Origin: Sulfurovum sp.
GTDB taxonomy: Bacteria > Campylobacterota > Campylobacteria > Campylobacterales > Sulfurovaceae
Length of the DNA: 36,422 nucleotides
Assembly: GCA_023955225.1 (NCBI GenBank)
Contig: JAGSGJ010000022.1
Location: forward strand, 1 to 36,422
Direction: 5' to 3'
Shown here: piece after piece, positions 26,301 to 32,340 of the stretch
Layout of the letters: each line of letters begins with the position of its first letter
How positions within the stretch are numbered: position 1 is the stretch's first letter
Program-made: the position numbers and the translations under genes
The notes under the pieces: model-generated
The model's database searches: none
Seen by the model: the letters and a program-made list of their open reading frames with translations, nothing else
Told to the model about the DNA's origin: nothing

Positions 26301-26813
26301 CCTGAAAGTTTTAAGATTCTTGAGACCGGAGAAGAAGGCATGATACTCATAGGTGGTACACAGATCATGAAAGGATACATAGGAGATCCGCAAAAAACAG
26401 CTTCAGTGATCAAAGAGATAGACGGTATCAGATGGTACATCACTGGAGACAAGGGTCGCCTGGATGAAGATGGTTTTCTCACCATTGTAGACCGATACAG
26501 CCGCTTTGCCAAAATTGCAGGGGAGATGGTAAGTTTAGGTCTTGTAGAAAATGAAATAGTAAAAGTACTGGGGGAAGAAGACCAAATCTCTATTACCGCT
26601 ATACCTGATGAGAAAAAAGGTGAAAAACTTATACTACTTTTAGAAGGAGAGATGGAAGTGGGACTTTTAAAAGAGAAGATAAAAGCCTTAGGCATGAACC
26701 CTCTTTTTGTACCAAGTGAGTATTTTAAAGTGGATGAACTTCCAAAGCTTGGTACAGGTAAATCTGATTTTAAAGGTTTAAAAAACTTAGCTCTTGCTCT
26801 GAGTGATACATAA
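23361..26813 (+). CDS. aas: Aas-like fusion: MFS lysophospholipid flippase + PlsC acyltransferase + acyl-ACP synthetase
   Basis: This 1150-residue fusion has three parts. Residues 1 to about 415 are a 12-helix LplT-like MFS carrier (DKYPKTMVIEYT, AAQSAIYSPAKYGLIKEM). About 425-620 is a PlsC acyltransferase with the H-x4-D site GNHVSFLDWAIL (about 454) and FPEGHLSRNGHLG (about 523). About 640-1150 is an AMP-forming acyl-ACP synthetase with FSSGSEGTPKG (about 792), YGATETTP (about 933) and TGDKGRLDEDGFL (about 1027). Together they would import lysophospholipid to the cytoplasmic face and re-acylate it. In E. coli, lplT and aas are separate genes. ATG 23361 follows AGGG; TATACT near 23320 could give a separate promoter. 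Confidence 0.94.
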   Translation: MRSLFKIAGFTPYILIIILNAMTDLGHKIILQNTIFKAYEGPELIILTAIVNALILLPFIFLFSPAGFISDKYPKTMVIEYTSMAAIGITTMILLSYTMGWFWFAFVLTFVLAAQSAIYSPAKYGLIKEMTGNEKLAEANALVQAVTIASILAGAVIYSIFFENLLQDASTLPSEILTYIAPVGYLLIGASTVEYLLARRLVKKFKAVDIDESMTFEPKEYKNFSYLKQNLSVIKQNQTIWLSIIGLSILWGVSQVVLAIFGEHLKSTLGITNTITAQGLLSLAGVGMILGSIVAGRVSKNYIETGIIPLGSLGVALSLYMIPSLNSIWSLGTAILSFGFFSGLFIVPLNAMIQFASPHNILGKVLAGNNFMQNVSMFLFLILTAIFGYFEFSSIGLFYIISTIAFIGMVYTFIKLPQSLIRYLVRMIVGMKYSLHVEGLKHIPSDKGILLLGNHVSFLDWAILQMAYPKQIRFVIERAYYEKWYIKPFLDFFGVIPISSKGSKSALTKVTEALNRGETVALFPEGHLSRNGHLGVFQRGFEMATKEVEDAVIVPFYLRGLWEGTFSCASTKMKRNKSKDITVSFSEAIHIHSTASQVKKSVFDLSVQSWKHYAESLPSLQNAWIRSAKNVGNRLCIADSTGVVLNGHRFITGTVLMAASLKPKVKESQNIGLILPTSAAGSLGNMALLTLGKTIVNLNYSSGEESLLHALKVADITKVVASKKFITKLKAKGFDMTNVLQDVDVIYLDEIKEDMSKTKGLFTLMLVKVLPVWLLSLLFIKNTHAHDTAAILFSSGSEGTPKGIELSHTNMMGNIKQTTTLLNPTDDDVMLGTLPIFHSFGLTVTTLLPLIEGIPVASHPDPTDGLGIGKMAAKYEATILFATGTFLRLYTRNRKLIPLMFRHLRMVVAGAEKLPMEIRDEFKKKFGHDIYEGYGATETTPVASCNISDVLMLDSWKPQIGHKIGTVGLPLPGSAFRIVDPESFKILETGEEGMILIGGTQIMKGYIGDPQKTASVIKEIDGIRWYITGDKGRLDEDGFLTIVDRYSRFAKIAGEMVSLGLVENEIVKVLGEEDQISITAIPDEKKGEKLILLLEGEMEVGLLKEKIKALGMNPLFVPSEYFKVDELPKLGTGKSDFKGLKNLALALSDT

Positions 26814-26902
26814 ATAGAGGAACAAAAAGATATAGTATTTTAAAATCTATAATACTACACAGACATTACACACAAACTTGTTACTATAAATCAGTGGCAA
26901 TA

Positions 26903-26920
26903 CTCCTAGAGTTTAGGAGG
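26903..26920 (+). promoter_or_regulatory. Hairpin masking the Shine-Dalgarno of the 26.9-kb small gene
   Basis: CTCCTA (26903-26908) is the exact complement of TAGGAG (26914-26919) with loop GAGTT. The 3' arm contains most of AGGAGG (26915-26920), the ribosome site 6 bases before ATG 26927. Folded mRNA would hide the site, so translation is probably controlled by opening of this stem. No ligand domain is recognised upstream. Confidence 0.55.
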
Positions 26921-26926
26921 TAGGTA

Positions 26927-26989
26927 ATGGGTCATCATGTCTCATACTTGGTAAGAGTTACGGAAGCATCGCAGAAATGCGACGACTAA
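26927..26989 (+). other. 20-codon 5' ORF, probable displaced start of the gene at 26977
   Basis: ATG 26927 has the best ribosome site nearby (AGGAGG) and opens MGHHVSYLVRVTEASQ... ending at TAA 26987-26989. The other frame, open from 26917, reads ILGKSYGSIAEM straight into the downstream ORF. If the ribosome stepped back one base after TCA at 26942-26944, the product would read MGHHVSILGKSYGSIAEM, a more protein-like N-terminus. Either one base has been lost here, or this is a genuine leader peptide overlapping the next ORF by 13 bp. No slippery heptamer is visible. Confidence 0.45.
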
Positions 26990-27276
26990 GTAAAAATCCG
27001 GAAATCCAAGTGACACGCATAGACCACGGTACTTATCACGTTTTACACATAGAGAGCTTAGAAATCATTTCTGGCAACACTTCCCTTTTAGAGACTATAT
27101 TTAGTCTTCCTGTTTTGTGTGTGAACTATGTAAATGTCACTTTTAAAAATTGTATGCTTTCTTCTCTTATTATTAAACAGAAAGTCATTCTTCTCAACAA
27201 GGGAAGAAGCGTACGATACACGTATCATCCCCCCCTACCCATTATCATAAAATGTTTATGCGATAGAAAATTATAG
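26977..27276 (+). CDS. Small hypothetical protein, likely 5'-truncated by a frameshift
   Basis: The 99-codon ORF starts MRRLSKNPEIQVTRIDHG and ends shortly after YHPPLPIIIKC. I know no family. Its codon use is like its neighbours and the protein is mixed, with hydrophobic strands (FSLPVLCVNYVNVTF), a basic GRSVRYTY segment and four cysteines. The frame is open for 60 bp before its ATG with no usable start codon, while the only strong ribosome site is in the frame one base away (ATG 26927). ATG 26977 also lies in the 3' half of a TCGCA-GAAA-TGCGA hairpin (26969-26982). The stop overlaps the end of the convergent DUF2237 gene by 6 bp. Confidence 0.55.
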   Translation: MRRLSKNPEIQVTRIDHGTYHVLHIESLEIISGNTSLLETIFSLPVLCVNYVNVTFKNCMLSSLIIKQKVILLNKGRSVRYTYHPPLPIIIKCLCDRKL

Positions 27277-27639
27277 ATCTATAGCATATTGCTTCAATGT
27301 CTCCAGATCGATCAGTTCAAGCATTTTCATGTGTGTCGCATGGATAAAGATGTGTGGAGCCATACCATCCATATGTGCTTTGACAAAACTATGTCCACCA
27401 AGACACCAACTTTGTCCAGGTTGTACCCCGGCAAAACTATACTCCGGCATAGGTGTTGAGAGGTCATTCCCTGTCTTTTTAGAGTATGCTAAAAATTCTT
27501 CCGTTGCATAAATACAGACAGCATGCACAGCAGGATTATGCTCACCCGTATTACAATGTCCATCTCTATGAAAGCCTGTGAGAGGTTTTAAACTACAAGG
27601 TTCCAGTGGCTCACCTAAAACATTTAATGATTCATCCAT
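27271..27639 (-). CDS. DUF2237 family protein
   Basis: The 122-residue protein carries the family's conserved features: NVLGEPLEPCS near the N-terminus, TGFHRDGHCNTG, then VHAVCIYATEEFLAYSKKTGNDL, PGQSWCLGG and a C-terminal THMKMLELIDLETL. Four cysteines (in PCS, GHC, AVC and SWC) are present, typical of this uncharacterised bacterial family. ATG 27639 (MDESLNVLG) is chosen because GAAGGAT stands upstream; the 22 extra open codons resemble untranslated leader. Function is unknown. Confidence 0.88.
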   Translation of the reverse strand: MDESLNVLGEPLEPCSLKPLTGFHRDGHCNTGEHNPAVHAVCIYATEEFLAYSKKTGNDLSTPMPEYSFAGVQPGQSWCLGGHSFVKAHMDGMAPHIFIHATHMKMLELIDLETLKQYAIDL

Positions 27640-27758
27640 GATATATCCTTCGTTCTTATTTGAAAGATTATAACTAAAATGCACATCTACCAGGTAAAGG
27701 ATCATGTATTTCTAAAACATTTGAAAACATAGGTGTATTTTTGACTCTTTTAAAGCCT

Positions 27759-29135
27759 TTACCTTGCTATCAAGTCTAGCGTATCATAAAACTCATCCGG
27801 TTCCTGATAACCGTAAAACTTATCGTCTTTCATCTCTTTACCATCAGACCCTATAAACACAAAACCTGGAGGTCCAAAGACTTGAAACATCACTTTAAGT
27901 TCTTCTATCTTTATATCTGATTTATCAGTCATATTGACACTCACTGCTATATACTCTTTTTTGAGTTTCTCTTGTACTCTTTTATCTTTAAATGTCGTGT
28001 CTCTTAAGTGTTTACACACAGGACATGTATCTGTGTGAAAGAACATGATCATCGTTTTACCCTCATCCATCGCCTGTCTTCGTTTGATGTCATAGGCTGT
28101 AATGTTTGCTATCTCTTCAAAAGGCATTTCACCAGAAAGCATGATTTCAGTATTACCTTTTTCTACATAGGTCACAGAAGATTTAGAAAGAGGATGATAG
28201 ATATCTTGTTCTCCATACCCTGCCCCTACCATGAGTATGGTACCCCATATGAGTAACACCGTAGCAAAAGCTTTTTGGAGTTTTTCCCATCCGTTACTTT
28301 TTAAACTGAGTCGTTGTGTCACACCCAGATAGATACTGATACCCACTGCATACACACCCCAAAGTAAAAGCGTATTGACCAGCTCTAACGTAGAAAATAT
28401 CATGATCGCCACACCAAGGAGTAAAACCCCAAAGAAGTACTTCACTTTATCCATCCACATCCCTGCTTTAGGTACCAGGTATCCTGCACCAAAACCAAGT
28501 AACACAAGAGGCACACCCATACCAAGTGCCAAGGAAAACATAGTCAAAGCACCTAAAGTTGCATCAGAGGTTGAGATGGCCACCGAAAGAAATGATATAA
28601 GTACAGGTGACACACAAGCACCGAGTATTAGCGCAGAGATCATCCCAAGAAGAAAGACCATCCCCATGTTACCGCCCTTTATACCTTGAGACTCAGCATT
28701 GAGTCTGGACTGTATGAATGACGGCAGTTGAATGGTAAAAAGCCCAAACATTGACAAGGCCATCAAAACAAACACGATACTTATCGCACCTATCGCCCAG
28801 ACATTTTGAAAGTAAGACTGTAACTGCTCACCCGTTGCTCCTGCCAATGCACCCATGATGGCATAGGTCACGGCCGTACCAAGTACATAAGCCACAGCTA
28901 GCATCACCGCCTTTGTCTTCGTCACATCTTCACCCTGCCCCGCGATGATACTCGAGACTATGGGAACCATAGGCAGAACACAAGGGGTAAAGGTAAGTAG
29001 TATCCCTGATACAAATGCACCTAATACAATGCCTACTGTACTTTGAGTTACACCAGTATCAGCAGCTAAAAGTAGTGTACTTGAAACTAAAAATAATAAC
29101 GCTACAGAGATGCCCTTTTGATGTTGTTTTGACAT
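27759..29135 (-). CDS. DsbD-type thiol:disulfide interchange protein lacking the alpha domain
   Basis: This membrane reductant conduit moves electrons from cytoplasmic thioredoxin to the periplasm. Its 458 residues begin with a signal-like segment (about 9-25). The eight-helix CcdA/DsbD-beta domain follows, with C52 in FTPCVLPMVP and C174 in GACVSPVL, the redox pair inside the membrane. A periplasmic thioredoxin domain has C371/C374 in DTCPVCKHL. The N-terminal DsbD-alpha immunoglobulin-like domain of the E. coli enzyme (565 aa) is absent, so reductant must pass to another periplasmic partner, possibly for cytochrome c assembly. ATG 29135 follows AAGGA. Confidence 0.92.
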   Translation of the reverse strand: MSKQHQKGISVALLFLVSSTLLLAADTGVTQSTVGIVLGAFVSGILLTFTPCVLPMVPIVSSIIAGQGEDVTKTKAVMLAVAYVLGTAVTYAIMGALAGATGEQLQSYFQNVWAIGAISIVFVLMALSMFGLFTIQLPSFIQSRLNAESQGIKGGNMGMVFLLGMISALILGACVSPVLISFLSVAISTSDATLGALTMFSLALGMGVPLVLLGFGAGYLVPKAGMWMDKVKYFFGVLLLGVAIMIFSTLELVNTLLLWGVYAVGISIYLGVTQRLSLKSNGWEKLQKAFATVLLIWGTILMVGAGYGEQDIYHPLSKSSVTYVEKGNTEIMLSGEMPFEEIANITAYDIKRRQAMDEGKTMIMFFHTDTCPVCKHLRDTTFKDKRVQEKLKKEYIAVSVNMTDKSDIKIEELKVMFQVFGPPGFVFIGSDGKEMKDDKFYGYQEPDEFYDTLDLIAR

Positions 29136-29241
29136 AATTTTTCCTTGTCCTTATAAATCTAACATTTATTCTACACTATTCACTCTGTACTCTATGTGTA
29201 CTGCACAAATACTTGGCTACAATACAAAAAAAGGAAGTAGA

Positions 29242-30108
29242 ATGACTCGAGAACGTGAAGGCGAAGTACTCATGGTAGGACTAAGTGTCTTAGAGGCATG
29301 GTTTCCCATACTCTCCATCGTAGCTATGTCTTATGTGGGTGCTTTGCATACATACATGTATAGTCTTGTTATCGCTTTCTTTTTCTATATGGCTATTATG
29401 TACAAGCGTAAACGATTTGTAGAGCTCAAAAACAGGGCTGCATACAAAGACTTGTTCCTCACAACCTTTTGGATCACGACTATCTTTACGCTTATTTTCA
29501 TCGGCATGCGTTACACTACCGCTGGTAATATGGCCATCATAGTCTTTTTACAAGTCTTCTTTTCCTACCTCTATTTCAATGTCTTTGGCAAAGAAAAAAT
29601 GGATGTTATACACCTTGCAGGTGCCATGATGATGGCAATAGGAGCCATCATCATTCTCATCCCTGATGATATGCAGTTCAACAAAGGAGACTGGCTCATC
29701 CTCCTAGCCTCTGCCATGGCTCCCATCGTCAACCTCTACCAAAAACGTGCAAGAGAGTATTGCTCTGCTGAGACCATACTCGGGTTTAGAACTGTAGTCG
29801 GTTTTCCTTTTGTGGCGCTTTTGGCCTACTTTTTAGAACCAGCGGTCTCTTATGAAAACTTTATGTCTGCCTTACCCTACCTATTTCTCATAGCCACAGG
29901 CATTTATGTAGCAGCCAAGATCATGTGGATAGAAGCCCTCAATCGCATTACTATCACTAAGCTTTCTGCTATGCTTGCACTGCTTCCCGTTTTTACGCTC
30001 ATTTTCGCATACCTTTACCTAGATGAAATACCGGAATTACGTCAAATAATAGGCATCATACCTGTACTAGTGGGTGGATATTTAATTACGAAGCCTGTCA
30101 AGGCTTAA
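29242..30108 (+). CDS. DMT-superfamily (EamA) transporter
   Basis: This 288-residue permease of about ten helices has two EamA repeats: the first (about 10-135) includes FIGMRYTTAGNMAIIVFLQVFF and HLAGAMMMAIGAIIIL, the second (about 150-285) ends with MLALLPVFTLIFAYLYLDE and IIGIIPVLVGGYLI. Such carriers usually export amino acids, nucleotides or drugs; the substrate is unknown. ATG 29242 (MTREREGE) follows GGAAG; the 16 open codons upstream lie in the promoter region shared with the divergent dsbD gene. Confidence 0.86.
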   Translation: MTREREGEVLMVGLSVLEAWFPILSIVAMSYVGALHTYMYSLVIAFFFYMAIMYKRKRFVELKNRAAYKDLFLTTFWITTIFTLIFIGMRYTTAGNMAIIVFLQVFFSYLYFNVFGKEKMDVIHLAGAMMMAIGAIIILIPDDMQFNKGDWLILLASAMAPIVNLYQKRAREYCSAETILGFRTVVGFPFVALLAYFLEPAVSYENFMSALPYLFLIATGIYVAAKIMWIEALNRITITKLSAMLALLPVFTLIFAYLYLDEIPELRQIIGIIPVLVGGYLITKPVKA

Positions 30109-30193
30109 GGGGTTATCACCTATTAGACCAAATGGTGTGTCGAAGCATAATTTTTGTAAAATAAGAGAAATAATTCCAACAAAAAGAGTGTCT

Positions 30194-31210
30194 ATGTCAA
30201 CAACTTTAGTACAGAATGCCTCACAAAATCTAACAGATGTACTTCGTGATGTTTTTTTACACGATGACAGTAGTACGGATTTGGTCATTTATGATTTAGA
30301 CTCTCCTCTAAGCATACTACTCACAGATGCGTATCGTATAGCTTTACCAAACGCTATATTTATAGATTTTCACAACACAGAAACAGAAGAAATCATGTCA
30401 CAAATGGAGTCTTTACAAAGTGGTGATTTTGTAGCACTTATACAATCTTCTAGTTTTCGTTTATCGGCTTTTCGCATCAGAATTGAACTCTTTAAAAACA
30501 ATATAAAAGTAGCAGAACACCCACACCTAGGCAGAATGATAAAAGATGTTGAAGTAAAACACTATGTAAATGCACTAGCTTACGACAAAGAGTATTACCA
30601 TCACATGGGCCATACACTAAAAGATATACTAAAAGATGCCGAGGGTGCTGTGGTACATAGCGGAGATGAAAAGCTCATCTACCCTGGTGGTTTTGAAGAT
30701 CCCAAGATCAACATTGGCGACTATAGAGAAATGAAAAACATAGGCGGTCAGTTCCCCATTGGAGAAGTATTTACAGAGTTAAAAGAGCTCACCTCATTAA
30801 ATGGAAGAACAAACATCATTGCCTTTGGTGACATGAACTACCAAGTAACCATACCTTCACCTCCAATCACTTTAGTCATAGAAAATGGTCAGCTGACAAG
30901 AACAGAAAATAGCTGTCCAGCATTTGAAGAAGTACTAGATATGATAAAAGAAGAGGAAGGTCTAGTCTGGGTACGAGAACTCGGCCTTGGACTAAACCGT
31001 GCATTTAGCAAAGATAACTATGTCTCAGACATGGGAACTTTTGAACGTATGTGTGGTCTTCACCTCTCACTGGGTGCAAAACATGGCATATACGCCAAAG
31101 AAGGCATGAAAAGAAATAGTGGTAGGTTTCACATCGATGTGATGATAGATACTACCTCGTTTGAGATAGATGATAGGGTTGTTTATGATGGTGATAAATG
31201 GGTGGTGTAA
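30194..31210 (+). CDS. M29-aminopeptidase-like protein
   Basis: The 338-residue protein resembles the C-terminal catalytic part of family M29 metallo-aminopeptidases (AmpS/aminopeptidase T). Motifs are NIGGQFPIGEVFTE with E191 and E195, RELGLGLNRAFSK, GLHLSLGAKHGIYAKEG, and FHIDVMID with H313 and D315. These Glu, His and Asp residues correspond to the family's metal ligands. The N-terminal half (DVFLHDDSSTDLVIYDLDSPLS, ALIQSSSFRLSAF) also fits the fold. ATG 30194 is preferred to the GTG at 30137, since TAAAAT near 30157 looks like a -10 element. Peptidase activity is inferred. Confidence 0.65.
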   Translation: MSTTLVQNASQNLTDVLRDVFLHDDSSTDLVIYDLDSPLSILLTDAYRIALPNAIFIDFHNTETEEIMSQMESLQSGDFVALIQSSSFRLSAFRIRIELFKNNIKVAEHPHLGRMIKDVEVKHYVNALAYDKEYYHHMGHTLKDILKDAEGAVVHSGDEKLIYPGGFEDPKINIGDYREMKNIGGQFPIGEVFTELKELTSLNGRTNIIAFGDMNYQVTIPSPPITLVIENGQLTRTENSCPAFEEVLDMIKEEEGLVWVRELGLGLNRAFSKDNYVSDMGTFERMCGLHLSLGAKHGIYAKEGMKRNSGRFHIDVMIDTTSFEIDDRVVYDGDKWVV

Positions 31211-31319
31211 AAAGGTACAGTTTACACCTTTGTTTGAATGGCTAGTACTTATTGTACAAAATACTCAGCTTACAAGGTCTAACCCAAAATCAAGAACAGG
31301 TTTATATGTTACACTACCT

Positions 31320-31332
31320 ACTATCAGATAGT
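31320..31332. promoter_or_regulatory. Palindrome ACTATC-A-GATAGT upstream of the cysteine-rich gene
   Basis: A 13-bp perfect inverted repeat with a single central base lies 50 bp before the ATG at 31382, close to where a promoter would sit. It could be an operator; no cognate regulator is seen in the window. Confidence 0.35.
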
Positions 31333-31381
31333 GAAATAATCGTAATTTAGTTAATATCTAAAATTTTTACAAGGATTAATA

Positions 31382-31798
31382 ATGACTTATAATGATTGGT
31401 TTGAAGAACATGCTAAAAAGCATGCAGCAATTATGAAAAAACTTGAAGGACTCGATGAATATGATATTGTCCAGTACTTTATCTTTGAAAATATGGTAGA
31501 AAAAGAGCCAGACTTTTGTGAACTTTACGCTACAAATACAAAATGCCATGAAATGTATGAACTCAACTGTTATATGTGTGGATGTCCTCACTTCAGATTC
31601 AACCAGTCACCTGTCATGCAAGATGATCTAGAGTTTCACTCTGTTTGTTCCATTAACTCAAAACGCGGAAAACGATCTTACACAGATCAACAAGTACACC
31701 AAGACTGCTCTGGGTGTACCATACCTCACGGTGAAGATTATATACTCAGTAACTTTGATCGCGACTGGCTTAAAATGATGAAAAATGTTAAAAATTAG
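31382..31798 (+). CDS. Cysteine-rich small-domain protein (probable metal binder)
   Basis: This 138-residue soluble protein has eight cysteines: C46, C55, C63, C66, C68, C89, C109 and C112, plus H70 and H116. The spacing NCYMCGCPH ... VCSINSKRG ... DCSGCTIPH resembles the bacterial 'cysteine-rich small domain' (zf-like) family, expected to bind zinc or an iron-sulfur cluster. The N-terminal 45 residues are helical and charged. AAGGA at 31371-31375 precedes the ATG. No partner is evident; neighbours on both sides are unrelated. Confidence 0.68.
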   Translation: MTYNDWFEEHAKKHAAIMKKLEGLDEYDIVQYFIFENMVEKEPDFCELYATNTKCHEMYELNCYMCGCPHFRFNQSPVMQDDLEFHSVCSINSKRGKRSYTDQQVHQDCSGCTIPHGEDYILSNFDRDWLKMMKNVKN

Positions 31799-31816
31799 GT
31801 GCTATTCGTGATTATA

Positions 31817-31839
31817 TTTTAGAGTTTCAAGCTCTAAAA
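31817..31839. repeat. Perfect 8-bp hairpin after the cysteine-rich gene
   Basis: TTTTAGAG and CTCTAAAA flank the loop TTTCAAG, 18 bp after the stop. On the plus strand it is followed by GAAAAG, so it lacks the U-tract of a standard terminator. The rest of the 160-bp gap before the next gene is AT-rich with no other feature. Confidence 0.4.
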
Positions 31840-31958
31840 GAAAAGATACAAAAGTTTACAATATTTCTACAAAACAAATAAATCATAGGAAATATATCCA
31901 ATCCAAAGCTATCTTTGATATAACAGTTCATAAACAACCTATACAAAAGGAAAACATC

Positions 31959-32306
31959 ATGCCAAATAATGAACCAACACCTAAAGAAGAAAGTAAAGCG
32001 TATGAGGTCATAACCTACACAGATATTGTAGCGTTTAACTACACGCTACCGGGTGAAGAAGAACCACAAACCATAGAACATGAACTAACAATCGTTTGGG
32101 AAGATACGCTTGAAAAGTTTATTGAAGAACATGGTGCCGATAGACCCTACAAGATTCATACCTTTAAACGAGAAAGAGAACAAAACAAACTCATAGAACA
32201 AATAGAAGGTCTAGCTGAGGACTTAATAGACGAGGTACAAGAAGAGATAGCCAACAAAATGAAGTTTGGCTTTGACTTTAGTGGACAACTGCATAATGAC
32301 GACTAA
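31959..32306 (+). CDS. Acidic hypothetical protein
   Basis: This 115-residue, strongly acidic protein has no membrane segment or signal peptide. The N-terminus is proline/glutamate-rich, followed by a likely beta section (VITYTDIVAFNYTLPGEEE) and a C-terminal helix (KLIEQIEGLAEDLIDEVQEEI) with heptad-like leucine/isoleucine spacing. I do not recognise a family. AAAAGGAAAAC just before ATG 31959 is a fair ribosome site. It ends convergently with selO. Confidence 0.62.
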   Translation: MPNNEPTPKEESKAYEVITYTDIVAFNYTLPGEEEPQTIEHELTIVWEDTLEKFIEEHGADRPYKIHTFKREREQNKLIEQIEGLAEDLIDEVQEEIANKMKFGFDFSGQLHNDD

Positions 32307-32340
32307 ATAAAATTAATTTAGCGTCTCCCTAGGTTGAAAA

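Noticed and set aside
26930..26990. Programmed -1 frameshift joining the 26927 and 26977 frames
   Set aside because: The frames could be joined, but no X-XXY-YYZ slippery heptamer is present near 26942 and the nearby hairpin is short, so a simple deletion or leader ORF is more likely.
26880..27000. Known riboswitch or small structured RNA (SRP RNA, c-di-GMP, TPP, cobalamin)
   Set aside because: Two small stems are present but none of the conserved core sequences of these RNAs could be matched.
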